Origin: an uncultured Thermoanaerobaculia bacterium
GTDB lineage: Bacteria > Acidobacteriota > Thermoanaerobaculia > Multivoradales > Multivoraceae
Assembly: GCA_951813015.1 (NCBI GenBank)
Contig: CATOTG010000007.1
Location: 337,752 to 401,751, forward strand
Length of the DNA stretch: 64,000 nt
Reading direction: 5' to 3'
Position numbers and translations under genes: made by a program. The first letter of the stretch is position 1; each line of letters opens with the position of its first letter. This document shows, piece after piece, positions 42,267 to 53,615 of this stretch. Below the pieces are notes generated by a model. The model saw only the letters and a program-made list of their open reading frames with translations, had not been told where the DNA came from and did not search any database.

Positions 42267-45200
42267 CCCTGCTTCTTCTTCTTGCTTCTCGTGCCCAGGC
42301 TCGTGACGTGCTTGAAGAGGTCGAGAAGCTGGGCCTGTGACAGCAACGACGTCAAGCCCGTGGGCATCGGGCTTCCCGTCTGACGGACATCCTCGATGTC
42401 CTCCGCCTTGATCGTGACCAGCTCCCCCGTGGCGAGGTCCTGAATCACGAGATCACCAGACGCTTCGCTTTCCCTCGTCGAGCGCTTGTACCCCTGGTAG
42501 ATCATGAAATCGGAGGTCGTGATTTCCAGCGCGGTGAATCCTTCCTTGATCTGACGATTCGGCCACAGCGTCTCTTCGATGATGCGTTCGGCTGAGAGCG
42601 TCGTACCGACCGCCGTCAGGCTCGGCCCGACCATGCCACCCTGGTCGCCGACCCGGTGACAGGCATCGCAACCCAGGTCGACGAAGAGCGCCGCGCCCCC
42701 GCGCGGCATCACCCTGCTCTGCCGAAAGCTCGACGAGGCGCTCCACCAGGTCCGCATCGAAGTCCGGTTCGAGCGAGTCCGCTCCGCTCGCCGTGTTGAG
42801 CGCGGCCAGGAGGACGTTGTCCGAACGGCCGCTCGCGTAGAAGGAACGGAGCAGCGACTTCGCCGCATCGTGCCCGAGTTCACCGGACTCGAGCGCCGCG
42901 GTCAGAGCCGGCACGCCTCCTTCGCGGTTCAGGAACGCGACAAGTGCCCGGGTGGCCGTCGCGTCGTCCAACTCCGGTTCCGCGAAGAGTCCGACCGCCA
43001 GCTTCGCCGCCGTTCTCGAGTCGAGGACTACGAGTGCTTCAAGCGCCGCGACGCGCAGTGAGGGGGCGTGCGGCGCATCGGCCCAGGCGGCGAGCAACTC
43101 TCCTGCGCCCTCGGCCTCGAGGCTCGCCATCGCGCCGAAAGCAGCGCTCCGCACGAACGCAGGCAGCGACTCATCTCCGGCCATCGCGAGAAGACTCTCC
43201 TCCGCGTCGGTTGCCTTCCAGACTCCGGCCAGGACGGCGGCACTGGCGCGGAGCTCAAGATTCGGGTGCTTCAGCATCTTCGCCAGCCCCCAGGGCCGCT
43301 CATACGGCTCGAGGCTTCCGGAACGCGTCGCCCTGGCGGCGGCCGCCAGGATCCGCGCATGGGAATCGGCGTCGTACTTGCCGCCACTCACATAACGATC
43401 CGCCATCAGGACGAACTCTTCGATCTCCTCCTTGCCCCCTACGCCCAGGAGATTCTCGATCGCACTCAGGCGCGTGTCTTCGTCGAGGTTGTAGGACAGG
43501 GCGATCGCGCGAAGGTCCGCGATTCGCTCCGTGCCCCCCGCCCGGTTGAGCACCTCGGCAAGGTGGGCCGACTCGGCGAACTGGAGGTCGCCCTGTTCGT
43601 GCGCCGGCTCCCAGTACGGCTTGAGGTGCTGGATCGCCTGCGAAAAGACGTACTCCATCGAGTCGTCCATCGGGCGGTCCACCGCGCGCGCGACCACGGT
43701 GATCGATTCCGGCCGGGGAATCGCGGCCGCCGCGGCGACGGCCTCCATCCGCACCTGTGCGTCGTCGTCTTCCACCCGTTTGGCGAGGAGCGCCAGGGGA
43801 TCGTCGAGACGGTCGTGCCAGCGGCCCACGATGCGCGAGGCGAAGGCGCGTCCGCCCGGCGCCTTCGCTTCCAGCAACTTCTTCAGGAGAGCCGGCGCCG
43901 GCGCCTCGATCGTTGCGAAAGCGCCGACCGCTTCGTAGAGGTGGCGCTCGTAGGCCGCGCCTTCCGGATCCAGGCTCGCGACCCACTCTCCAAGGGCGGC
44001 CGCGGCCTTCTCCGTGCCGCGGGCGGTGTGAGCTCGCGCTTCGCCTGATAGCGCGTCCACCGCTCGGGCGCTTCGAGGGCGGCAACGACCTCCTGAAGCG
44101 GCGCATCAAGGAGCCTCGGAGGCTTCACAAGAGGCGCCGAGGCAGAGGTGATCCGCCAAATCCGGCCGTAGGCCTTGTCGCGCGCCGGATCGCGATACTC
44201 GTCGTCCTGGTGGCAGATGATCGGGTTGTACCAATCGACGACATAGACGGCGCCGTCGGGCCCGACCTTCACATCCACCGGGCGGAAGTTCCGGTGACTC
44301 GAAGTGAATGAGCGGCTCTTCCCACCTCAGAGCCGCCCCTGAACCGTCGGCCGCAACGGAGAACCGCTTCACGCGATTCGCCTGGTAGTCGCCGATCGCG
44401 AAACTCCCCCGGAACTCCGCCGGCAGGTGACGACCGTCGAGCCAGGCGATGCCGGCATATCCACCGGGTTCTCCGATCGTGCCGAGGCGGCGCCGGTGGC
44501 TGGTCGGGATCTGGCCGAGCGAAAGATGCGTTACGCCGCCGGCGCCATCGACGCTGTACATCTGGCCCCATTCACCGAACGCAACGCCCCAGGGATTGCC
44601 GGGGGCCCATGAAATCGTCCAGGAGAGGGTGCATCTGCAGCCGGCGTGGACGCAATCGAAAGAAGCCGGATTGATACAGATCGGCGGACCCCCAGGGCGT
44701 CTCGACGCGCGACTCGATCCCGTCGCCCTGCCCCATGTACAGCTCGCCGCCGGGACTCCAGGTGAAGGAGTTGACCGTCTGGTGGGTATCGCCCGTTCCG
44801 AATCCGCTGAGCAAGACACGGCGCGAATCCGCCCTTCCATCACCATCGGTGTCCTTCAGGAACAGGAGCTCACTGCTCTGTCCAACGTAGACCCCGCCGT
44901 CGCCCAGTTCCATCGCCGTCGGGATGTTCAGCCCGTCCGCGAAAACGGTCGAGCGCTCCGCGACACCGTCGCGGTCGGCGTCCTCCAGCACGATGATCTT
45001 GTCGTTGGGAACATCCCCGGGAAAGACATGCGGATACGTCGTCGTGACGGTCACGTAAGCGCGACCGGCCGTGTCCCAGCGAATCGCAATCGGATTGGTC
45101 AGGCCGTCGGCCTCCGACGCGAAGAGATTGACCTCCAGGCCGTCCGGCACGCTGAACGAAGCGAGCTCCGCCTCGATGTCCGCGTCCGGATGCCCGAAGA

Positions 45201-46153
45201 GCACTTCCGGCTCGGGGCGCCGATGCCCCGGGTCCCGGCCGCCGCCGGCTACGGTCCAGACGCGCTCCTCCGCCTTTTCGATCAGGCCGACCAGCTGCAG
45301 CCACTCCTCGCGAAAGGAGAGATAGCCGTGGCTCGACCTGGTGAAGCGCCGCGTCGAGTCATCGCCGTGAAGCAGCTTCCAGTTGGCGGGACGCCAGTAG
45401 TCGAACCACAGGCGCTGCTTCTCGACGACTGCCGCGTGAAGCGTGGCCAACCGGTCCCACGACGGGGTCTCGAAGCCGAGCTTCGCCGCAATCGTCTCCG
45501 AGACGTGCTGAAGCGAATCCTCCCTGAGATGCATGCCGTTCTCCGTCAGGCCCGACCGTGCATCGGAGAAGAGATCGACGAAATGGAGACCCCGCTCGGC
45601 AGCGATCTTCTTCGTTGCCCGGACATACCGGGCAAGAGACGGATTGTGGTGCGAGATGTCCGGCAGGAACTCGCTCACCGGTCTCTCGAAGGGCGTGGGA
45701 GTCACGAGCGCGACCTGGTCGGCGTGCTTCAGGAATCCGTCGATCAGCGCGTTGTATGCCGACTCGAACGACTCCAGCCCTTCGGTTCCCGCCATCGATT
45801 CCAGCTTGCCGTACTGCGCGATGACGACCGTGGCGCCGACCCGTTCGAGTTGGGCGTCCCAGTCGCCAAAGCCATCTTCGCGCCAACGCTCCAGCGCGGA
45901 GCCTTGCCGGAAGACCGTGTCCGCTTCCCAGGAGAGATCACGGAAGGTGGGCCGAGCCTCGGCGAACGCGTCCGTCAGGATGGTCTCGAGGAAAGCCCGC
46001 CCGCTGCAGATACGCCATGTCGGTGCCGCCGGCGAGCACCACCACGTCCCCTTCCCCCAAGGCCAACCGAGGCGGCGCCTGCGCGCAGCTCGCCAGGAAC
46101 ATGGCCGACAGGAGCACGGCCAACGAAAACAGGGGGCGGGAAGGCGCTCTCAT
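42263..46153 (-). pseudogene. PVC-type CxxCH haem-binding giant, multiply frameshifted
   Basis: Pieces in five or six successive frames give, from the N-terminus: a lipoprotein signal ending LASCAQ, an SGNH-like domain (VVVLAGGTDMAYLQRAGF, THFVDLFSD-like LHFVDLFSDARSGLTENGMH), a beta propeller (SVPDGLEVNLFASEADGL, GDGIESRVETPWGSADLYQS), HEAT-type repeats (~44050-42720) and a cytochrome c domain with LGCDACHRVGDQGGMVGPSL. Breaks occur near 45990, 44610, 44300, 44050 and 42730. Intact homologues are ~1200-aa planctomycete-type dehydrogenase-associated proteins. It overlaps the DUF1080 start (GTGA), so it was one operon. The reading frame may be fixable by polishing. Confidence 0.75.
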
Positions 46154-46469
46154 GATTCGGGTACCCCCTCACGCTATCAACGCGGCTCAGGTCGCACCGA
46201 GTCGCGCCGAGAGCCGCCGGGAGCGCGTCCGGCGGGGCGAGCCACCCGGGGAGCCCGAGGTGAAGAATCCGTGTCGCACCGCAGAACGCCGACATCATGG
46301 GCAGACCGTCGACGGTTCGGCGCATCCTGAACGCTCCAGGGCAGAGCTTCTTCCTGCTCGGCCCTCGTGGCGTCGGGTGGGTACTTCTCTCGAATGAGGA
46401 CTTCACCTTTAGGCTCTCTGACCGAATTCCCTGGGCCCCTTCAGGATCAGGCTGGTCCCGACCTCCCGA
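46154..46469. other. Gap with a fragment of a DUF4143-type ATPase
   Basis: On the plus strand 46297-46375 reads MGRPSTVRRILNAP then FFLLGPRGVG, the N-terminus up to the P-loop of AAA_14/DUF4143 ATPases (normally GPRGTGKT). It is cut just before the Lys. The rest of the gap shows nothing. Confidence 0.45.
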
Positions 46470-46806
46470 TCAGTGCCGTTCGATGCCGAGAGCCTTTGAC
46501 AGGGCCTCGTCCAGCTCGGCCATCCTGGCGCGCGTCAGATCGGCAACGAAGCCGGAGAGCTTCGACTTGAACATCAACGCCAGGAAGTCACAGCGGATCG
46601 AGCAGTCCGTCGGAAGGCCGTCCGCTGGGCCCACGGCCACCTCGGTCGACAGGCCAAGATGCCCTCTGTAGATCGGAGCACAGACAACCGTTGAAACGTC
46701 CTCGTTCCCGGCGATGAAGGGCCGTGACACGACAACGTAGAAGCCGGGCTTGCGGCCCCTCTCCGGCGGGCGATCCCGGGGCCGGTAGATGGCCCCCTCG
46801 CTTCAA
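46470..46806 (-). pseudogene. MazF/PemK-type toxin with +1 G frameshift
   Basis: TTG 46806 overlaps the antitoxin stop (TTGA). The first codons need GGGG after CGA, but five G stand there, so KRGAIYRP is lost. After the run the right frame resumes: YVVVSRPFIAGNEDVSTVV, CAPIYRGHLGLSTEVAVG, CSIRCDFLALMFKSKLSGF. One base less would give a complete ~112-aa MazF-like RNase. It may be a poly-G slip, a switch or a sequencing error. Confidence 0.65.
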
Positions 46807-47052
46807 GTCGGCGTCTGGTCGGCGACGAGGGCCGTCAGCTCCTCGGCCAAGGCCTCTCTGTGCGCCTGGATGACCCGCCGGTCGCGGTCCTCCAGCCGCA
46901 GTTGCCGCTCGCGCGCCACGTAGCCGGCCAATGCGGCCCGTACCAGAGCGGAACGACTGGGTGTACCGGTCCGATGACGACGTCAGCTCGTCCACCAGGT
47001 CCAAGGTCTCCTCGTCGACGGTGACGGCTATGGTCTTCACATTGCCAACCAT
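46803..47052 (-). pseudogene. MazE/RHH-type antitoxin, frameshifted
   Basis: From ATG 47052: GNVKTIAVTVDEETLDLVDEL then a break near SSDRYTQS. The -1 frame continues SALVRAALAGYVARERQLR then LEDRDRRVIQAHREAL and a natural end at 46803. Together it would be an ~83-aa RHH antitoxin. Both genes of the pair carry single-base breaks. Confidence 0.65.
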
Positions 47053-47340
47053 ATTGGAGAGCGAACGACAGAGTCAATATCGAGGCGGGTTGCTCCTCGT
47101 GCCTGGCGCGGGACAAGCTGAAAGGCGGGCACGTACCCGACCCGGAGGTCCGAAGCTCCCGGCGCCGCCTCCCGTGTCGCACCGACAGCGGTCAGGAGCC
47201 CAGCAAAGGCGCGACGAGGGACCCTGGCGGGCGATGTTCAACCAGAGCCAACGCTGCAATCCGGGATGCACGGCCGCCTGAACGTGGGCGACTCCTTCCA
47301 AGGGCGGCCAGATTCACCGGTCGCGCTACCATCCGCGGCC

Positions 47341-50300
47341 ATGTCCAACGCCTCCAGACCCCCTGCGCCCCCTGTCGGCATCCTCGACAACCGTTCCCGA
47401 GGGGCTGCCGGCGACTTCCTGAAGGCACACCTGAAGGACGGCACGGAACTCTCGGTCGTGTCCGCCTACTTCACGATCAGCGCCTACGAATCGTTGAAAC
47501 GGGAGCTGGAGAACGTCGAGCAGATGCGTTTTCTCTACGGTGCACCGCAACACCTGCGGGCGCTGACGCGGGACAAACGGCCCGAGAGAGCCTTCGGATT
47601 GACCGAAGCAGGGCTGGCGCCCACACGGCAATTGACCCAGCGCGCCGAGGCCAGACGCTGCGCCGACTGGATCCGCCGCAAAGCGGAGATCCGCTCGGTC
47701 AGGGACGAGCTCCTGCACGGCAAGCTCTACCACATCATGGGCAACAGAGCGGATGCCATGATCGGCAGTTCGAACTTCACCCTCCCCGGCCTCGGTCTCC
47801 AGGAGCGCAAGAACGTCGAGTTGAATCTTGTGGTCGATGGGGACCGGGACCGCGCCGACCTTCTCGCGTGGTTCGAGGAATGGTGGCGGGACGAGCAGCG
47901 AACGGAGGACGTCAAGGACCGCGTGCTGCGCGAGTTGGAGCTTCTCCACCGCAACCATTCTCCCCGGTTCATTTACCACCTTACGCTGTATCACCTCTTC
48001 GCAGCGGAACTGGCCGACATCGCGGGAACGGAAGAAGACCTCGACCGACGCGGCCTGGGCCGGACGGCCCTCTGGAAATCGCTCTTCGAGTTCCAACGGG
48101 ACGCGGCGAAGATCGTGATCGATCGGGTAAAGAGGTTGAACGGCTGCATCCTTGCCGACAGCGTGGGCCTCGGAAAAACGTACACCGCCCTCGCCGTGAT
48201 CAAGTATTTCGAACTGCAGAACGAGCGGGTTCTGGTGCTCTGCCCCAAGAAGCTGATGCGGAACTGGAAGAGCTTCAAGGCGAACTCGACGGTCAATCCG
48301 TTCGTGGACGACCGCCTCCGCTACGACGTCCTGTTCCATACCGATCTCTCCCGCGACACGGGCTTGAGCGGGGACCTCGACCTCGCCACGGTCAACTGGG
48401 GGAACTACGACCTGGTGGTCATCGACGAGTCCCACAACTTCCGGAACAACACCCGCGGCGCCCGGGTCGACGGCGAGCCCACGCGCAAATCGCGCTATGA
48501 GAAGTTGATGGAAGACGTCATGAGGAACGGCGTCAACACGAAGGTCCTCATGCTGTCCGCCACTCCCGTCAACTGCGACCTCCGCGACCTTCGCAACCAG
48601 ATCTCCTTCATCGCAGGCGGCGACGTCACCCGCCGCAAGGACGCCGACGGCTTCTTCGGCGGTACGCAGCGCCTCGACATCACCTCGGTCCGGGAAACAA
48701 CGGAGGCGGCGCAGACGCGATTCGCGGCCTGGGCACGGGAACCGCAGGCGGAACGCAGGCGTGAGGGCCTGCTGGACGTTCTCCACGCCGACTTCCTCCG
48801 TCTTCTGGACGGAGTCAGCATCGCCCGGTCTCGCAGGCACATCCTGGAGCACTACGACGACGACATGGCCCGCCTCGGGCCGTTCCCGACTCGAGAGAAA
48901 CCCGACGCCGTCTACCCCAGCATCGACCTCCGGAACCCGACGTTCTCCTTCGACAGACTCGTCGAGCAGATCGAGAGCCTGAACCTGGCCCTGTACAACC
49001 CGGCGAGCTACCTCCGCGACGACCTGAGCAACGCGGTTCGGGCCGGGTACGAACGGGACGTGGTCAACGGCTTCACCCAGGTGGGGCGCGAGCGCAGCCT
49101 GATCGGGATGATGAAGGTGAATCTCCTGAAGCGGCTGGAGAGCTCGGTCGAGTCCTTCCGGCTGACCCTGGGGAGGACTCTCCGGAAGATCGACGATCTC
49201 CTCGAGGCATTCGAACGCTTCGAACGCGCCGCGGCAGGCAACCCGAACCTGGCCTACCCGCAACTCTCCCCGGACGAAGACGAGGATCCGGACCAGGAGT
49301 ACGAGGACTTTCTTGTCGGCGGCAAGCTCCGTTTCCGCCTGGAGCACATCGACATCGCGAAGTGGCGCCCTCACCTGGAGCAGGATCGGGCGACGTTGCA
49401 TCACATGCGGGCTGCAGCGAGCGAGGTTGGTCCCGCCCGGGATGCCAAGCTCGGTGAACTCCGACGACGCGTACAGCAGAAGCTCCGCACTCCGACCACC
49501 AGGAAGGACGGACGACCCAACCGGAAGGTCCTCGTCTTCACGGCGTTCTCCGACACGGCGGAGTACGTGTACGACAACCTGGCCCCGACGGTGCAAGACG
49601 AAGACTGCCAGATCGGGCTCGTCCGGGGAGGCGGCGGCAACCGGGCGACATCCGGGCGGGCGAACTACGACGAGATTCTGGCGAATTTCAGCCCGGGCTC
49701 GCACGCCGGCGCCCCCTTGAAGGAAGGGGGAATCGACGTGCTGGTTGCCACGGACTGCATCTCCGAGGGGCAGAACCTCCAGGACTGCGACCTCGTGATC
49801 AACTACGACATTCACTGGAATCCCGTACGCATCATTCAGCGCTTCGGTCGTGTCGACCGGATCGGGTCGCCGAACGAATCCGTGAAGCTGGTGAACTTCT
49901 GGCCCGTCGACGATCTGGACCGCTACCTGAACGTTCAGAACCGCGTTCACGCCAGAATGGCACTGGTCGACGTGACCGCTGCCCAGGGCGACAACCTCCT
50001 GGAGGATGAGACGACCAGGGAGATCGTTCAGGAGGAGCTGCGGTTCCGCGACGAGCAGCTGCGGCAGCTCAGGGAGAAAGTGGTCGATCTGGAGGACTTC
50101 GAGGACGCCGTCAGTCTGGCCGACTTCTCGTTGGCGGACTTCCGCCGCGACCTGCAGGAACAGCTCGCTTCCCGGCGGGAGGAGTTCGAATCCGCCGCCC
50201 TCGGCCTGTACGCGGTCGTACCGCCAGTCACGCCGAATGCCGCCGTGTCGCCAGGAGCCATCTTCTGTCTGCGGCAGCGAGGAACCGAGCCGGCAGCAAC

Positions 50301-50715
50301 CGACGAGGCCCGCGATGGCGGAAGCGCAGAGCGTCGGCAGGTAAACGCTTTGGGCCGCCACTACCTGGTCTACATCCACGACGACGGCGCGGTCGAGTTC
50401 GGCTTCGCCTCCGCCCGAAGAACGCTGGCGCTGTTTCGACAACTCGCACAGGGCCGCGAGAGCGCAATCGAGGATCTGTGCGCGATCTTCGACCAGCGCA
50501 CGAGCAACGGCGCGGAAATGGATCACTACAACGGGTTGATTCTGCACGCCGTCCGCGACATTGTCAGCACTTTCACGCGGCGGGCCGGCGAACAGCTCGG
50601 TCGCAAAGGCGGCCTTCTGCCACGCGCCGCCGCGCAGCCGACCCGAGTCGACGGCGACTACGAATTGGTCACATGGCTCGCGATTGTCGACCCGAACCAA
50701 GGGAGCGAAACGTGA
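47341..50715 (+). CDS. PLD-nuclease/SNF2 helicase of a methylase-linked defence system
   Basis: A 1124-aa protein; ATG 47341 directly precedes the first conserved residues. The N-terminal phospholipase-D domain carries the HKD motif in HGKLYHIMGNRADAMIGSS (~126). Then comes an SNF2-type helicase: QRDAAKIVIDRVKRLNG, Walker A ILADSVGLGKTYTAL (~271-285), VVIDESHNFRNN (DEAH-type, ~361), LMLSATPVNCDLRDL, and motif VI HWNPVRIIQRFGRVDRIGS (~825). The C-terminal ~230 residues are helical. The stop overlaps the methylase start (GTGA), so they are translated together. Helicase-nuclease plus methylase is the plan of BREX/DISARM-like or type IIG-plus-helicase restriction systems, here in two genes. Confidence 0.85.
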   Translation: MSNASRPPAPPVGILDNRSRGAAGDFLKAHLKDGTELSVVSAYFTISAYESLKRELENVEQMRFLYGAPQHLRALTRDKRPERAFGLTEAGLAPTRQLTQRAEARRCADWIRRKAEIRSVRDELLHGKLYHIMGNRADAMIGSSNFTLPGLGLQERKNVELNLVVDGDRDRADLLAWFEEWWRDEQRTEDVKDRVLRELELLHRNHSPRFIYHLTLYHLFAAELADIAGTEEDLDRRGLGRTALWKSLFEFQRDAAKIVIDRVKRLNGCILADSVGLGKTYTALAVIKYFELQNERVLVLCPKKLMRNWKSFKANSTVNPFVDDRLRYDVLFHTDLSRDTGLSGDLDLATVNWGNYDLVVIDESHNFRNNTRGARVDGEPTRKSRYEKLMEDVMRNGVNTKVLMLSATPVNCDLRDLRNQISFIAGGDVTRRKDADGFFGGTQRLDITSVRETTEAAQTRFAAWAREPQAERRREGLLDVLHADFLRLLDGVSIARSRRHILEHYDDDMARLGPFPTREKPDAVYPSIDLRNPTFSFDRLVEQIESLNLALYNPASYLRDDLSNAVRAGYERDVVNGFTQVGRERSLIGMMKVNLLKRLESSVESFRLTLGRTLRKIDDLLEAFERFERAAAGNPNLAYPQLSPDEDEDPDQEYEDFLVGGKLRFRLEHIDIAKWRPHLEQDRATLHHMRAAASEVGPARDAKLGELRRRVQQKLRTPTTRKDGRPNRKVLVFTAFSDTAEYVYDNLAPTVQDEDCQIGLVRGGGGNRATSGRANYDEILANFSPGSHAGAPLKEGGIDVLVATDCISEGQNLQDCDLVINYDIHWNPVRIIQRFGRVDRIGSPNESVKLVNFWPVDDLDRYLNVQNRVHARMALVDVTAAQGDNLLEDETTREIVQEELRFRDEQLRQLREKVVDLEDFEDAVSLADFSLADFRRDLQEQLASRREEFESAALGLYAVVPPVTPNAAVSPGAIFCLRQRGTEPAATDEARDGGSAERRQVNALGRHYLVYIHDDGAVEFGFASARRTLALFRQLAQGRESAIEDLCAIFDQRTSNGAEMDHYNGLILHAVRDIVSTFTRRAGEQLGRKGGLLPRAAAQPTRVDGDYELVTWLAIVDPNQGSET

Positions 50716-53615
50716 ACCCCATGAACCGAACCGGCCTCCAGGAGGCGCTGGCCAAGGGGGCTCGCCTGTGCTTCCACGAGGCCGCGCTCCTGCTGTTGAA
50801 CTGTCTGGGCTTCCGCAGCGACCGGACTCTCCCGGGCCAGACCGGCCGCGTGTCGGATCTCCCCGAAGCGTTCCGCGTGAACAGCCGCACGACGAAGGCC
50901 GCGGAGGCGTTCAAGGACGAAGCCGTGTCCGCCCGCGTCCTGTTTCAGCTTGGCGACGAAGAAATCCGGAACGCCGCCCAGCCGAGTCTGCTCGAGGACG
51001 GCGGGCGCTTCGATGCCGGCGCCACCAAGAGCTTCCTGTTCGTGGCGGTGGAGTTGCGAGGAGCCGGCAGCGGGTACTCCAGGACCCGCTACTCCCAGTT
51101 CGCGCGGGAAGTGAACCAGGGCCTCGCGATGCCCGCGTTCGTCCTCTTCCGGGAGCTGGACACCCGGCGCCTGGCGCTCGCATTCGTCGACCGCAGGCCG
51201 CACGAACGAGACGGCAGCCGAGAAGTCCTGAGCCGCGTCTCGTTGATCCGCGACATCGATCCTTCGGCGCCCCACCGCGCCCACCTGGACATCCTCGCAG
51301 ACCTGTCGCTGAAGGAACGGCTCGGCTGGATGGAGCGCCGGAAGAAGTCCCACAACTTCGACGGACTCCGCGCGGCCGTTCTCGATGCGCTGGACACGGC
51401 GGAACTGAACAAGCGCTTCTACAACGAGCTCTTCGAGTGGTTCGAGCGCGCCGTGAAAAAAGCCAGGTTCCCGGCGGACCGGAACCGCCCCCTCGCCCCG
51501 GAACACCACGTCATTCGGCTCATCACCCGGCTCATGTTCATCTGGTTCATCAAGGAGAAGAACCTCGTCGCCGGCGAGCTCTTCGTCGAGGAAGAGGCGG
51601 CTGCCCTGCTCAAGGACTACGACCCGGCCGAAGGGGATTCCTGGTACCCGGCCGTGCTGCAGAACCTGTTCTTTGCCACGTTGAACACCGAGCTCAACCG
51701 ACGTCGGTTCAGCAGCGCGTCAAGGCGAACTCACAGAGTTCACGGCCTGTACCGCTACCGCGACCTGATGGCGAACCCCGACCGGCTCGTCGGGCTGTTC
51801 CAAAAGACACCGTTCATCAACGGCGGCCTGTTCGAGTGTCTGGACAGCGACGACCGTTCCCAGAGCAAGGGCGGCTACAGGATCGACTGCTTCACCGACG
51901 CAGAGGGTCACAGGAAGAAGCTCAGCGTACCCAACCGTCTCTTCTTCGACGACAAGGGCCTGATTCCGCTCTTCGAGCGCTACCGCTTCACCGTCGAGGA
52001 GAACACGCCAATCGAGAAGGAGGTGGCGCTCGACCCCGAACTCCTGGGAAGCGTCTTCGAGAATCTCCTGGCAGCCGTCAACCCTGAAACGAAAGAGACG
52101 GCCCGCAAGGAGTCCGGTTCCTTCTACACGCCCCGCGACGTCGTCGACTACATGGTCGGCGAGGCGCTGCTGCTCATGCTCCTCGACAAGACGCGACCGG
52201 CCGACGGGGCCGACGAAGACCCCGTCTGGTGGCGTGACCGGCTTCAGTACCTCCTCGACACGGCGGACGCCTTCAACGACGCCGAGGAACTCTTCGAGCC
52301 CGCCGAACGGAAGGGGATCGTCAAGGCCGTGGCGGACCTGACCGTCCTTGACCCGGCGGTCGGCTCCGGGGCGTTCCTCCTCTCGATGCTCCACAGGCTG
52401 ACTCTCGTCCTCCGTCGACTCGACCCCAACAACGAGCTCTGGGTGGCGGAGCAGCGCCGCCGCGCCGGCGACCCGGCGGCGCGCCCCGGACGGACGAACT
52501 CGCCGGAATCGACGAGACTTTCCGGGACGTACCGCGACACGGACTTCGGCCGGAAGCTCTACCTGATCCAGAACTGCCTCCACGGCGTGGACATCCAGCC
52601 CGTGGCCTGCCTCATCGCCAAGCTCCGACTCTTCATCTCATTGGCGATCGAGCAAAACACCTCGCGGGATCCGGCAACCAACTACGGTGTCAGACCGCTG
52701 CCGAACCTCGAAACCCGCATCATCGCGGCTGACACGCTCATCGGAGTGGCCAAGCAGGCGACGATCCGCACCGAGCCGCAGCGAAAAATCGAGGTCAGCC
52801 TCAGTTACAACCGGGAACGCCACTTCCACGCCACGACCTGGGGCGAGAAACAAGCCTGCCGCAAACGCGACCAGGAGCTCCGCCAAGCACTCCAATGGGA
52901 ACTGGACGCGGCCGGCCTCCCGTCTGCGGACGCCAAGCACGTAGCCGAATGGGACCCCTACGACCAGAACGCATCGGCGTGCTGGTTCGACTCCGCGTAC
53001 ATGTTCGGCGAGCGCGGCTTCGACATCGTCCTGGGCAACCCGCCCTACCGGCAGTTGCAGAAGGACCGAGGCGTTTTGGCCGTGACGTACAAGGGGTCCG
53101 GCTTCCGCTCGTTCGTCGGGACGGGGGACATCTACCAGCTGTTCATCGAAAAGGGCATGGACCTTCTCGGCGCCGAGGACTCCGTTCTCGCCTACGTCAC
53201 GTCGAACAGTTGGCAGAAGGCCAAGTACGGAGGAAAGACGCGAGACCTCCTGGCCGACCACACACCGCTCCGCTTCATCAACCTGGGACCGGGCGTGTTC
53301 GAGAACGCGACCGTGGACACCTGCATTCTGGTCGCAAGGCGAGCCAGTACGGACAAGACGGGCGAGACCTGCAAGACCGCCGAGCTGCGAAAAGGCGACG
53401 ACTTCCCGCCACGCGAAGCCGACTGGGCCGAACTCCGGCAAATCAGGAACGGCCCATGGTGCGTTCTGTCGCGAGCAGAGTGGTCCCTCATGGAGAAGAT
53501 CGAGGCCGCCGGAACGCCCCTCCGGGATTGGCCTGGTGTTTCGATCAACTACGGAATCAAGACCGGACTCAACAAGGCGTTCATCATCGGTAATCAGACG
53601 AAGGAAGCTCGGTAA
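50712..53615 (+). CDS. Eco57I/PglX-type adenine methylase, currently truncated at its TRD
   Basis: A 967-aa open frame starting at GTG 50712, in a 4-base overlap with the helicase stop; a second choice is ATG 50721. Residues ~60-200 may be a nuclease-like domain (SFLFVAVELRGAGSGYSRTR, PAFVLFRELDTRRLALAFV). The methylase core has LDPAVGSGAFLLSML (motif I, ~545-559) and VLGNPPYRQLQKD (motif IV, ~774). The TRD starts at NYGIKTGLNKAFIIGNQTKEA and stops at once, because a 22-bp tandem duplication (53587-53630) shifts the frame; without it the protein would run to 54345 (~1203 aa). It likely modifies adenine and, with the helicase, restricts unmodified DNA. Confidence 0.8.
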   Translation: MNPMNRTGLQEALAKGARLCFHEAALLLLNCLGFRSDRTLPGQTGRVSDLPEAFRVNSRTTKAAEAFKDEAVSARVLFQLGDEEIRNAAQPSLLEDGGRFDAGATKSFLFVAVELRGAGSGYSRTRYSQFAREVNQGLAMPAFVLFRELDTRRLALAFVDRRPHERDGSREVLSRVSLIRDIDPSAPHRAHLDILADLSLKERLGWMERRKKSHNFDGLRAAVLDALDTAELNKRFYNELFEWFERAVKKARFPADRNRPLAPEHHVIRLITRLMFIWFIKEKNLVAGELFVEEEAAALLKDYDPAEGDSWYPAVLQNLFFATLNTELNRRRFSSASRRTHRVHGLYRYRDLMANPDRLVGLFQKTPFINGGLFECLDSDDRSQSKGGYRIDCFTDAEGHRKKLSVPNRLFFDDKGLIPLFERYRFTVEENTPIEKEVALDPELLGSVFENLLAAVNPETKETARKESGSFYTPRDVVDYMVGEALLLMLLDKTRPADGADEDPVWWRDRLQYLLDTADAFNDAEELFEPAERKGIVKAVADLTVLDPAVGSGAFLLSMLHRLTLVLRRLDPNNELWVAEQRRRAGDPAARPGRTNSPESTRLSGTYRDTDFGRKLYLIQNCLHGVDIQPVACLIAKLRLFISLAIEQNTSRDPATNYGVRPLPNLETRIIAADTLIGVAKQATIRTEPQRKIEVSLSYNRERHFHATTWGEKQACRKRDQELRQALQWELDAAGLPSADAKHVAEWDPYDQNASACWFDSAYMFGERGFDIVLGNPPYRQLQKDRGVLAVTYKGSGFRSFVGTGDIYQLFIEKGMDLLGAEDSVLAYVTSNSWQKAKYGGKTRDLLADHTPLRFINLGPGVFENATVDTCILVARRASTDKTGETCKTAELRKGDDFPPREADWAELRQIRNGPWCVLSRAEWSLMEKIEAAGTPLRDWPGVSINYGIKTGLNKAFIIGNQTKEAR

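Noticed and set aside
47326..50700. 1124-codon open frame antisense to the helicase
   Set aside because: It mirrors the real gene in a GC-rich sequence, has no domain and no RBS, and its residues are codon-shadow Val/Leu/Arg runs.
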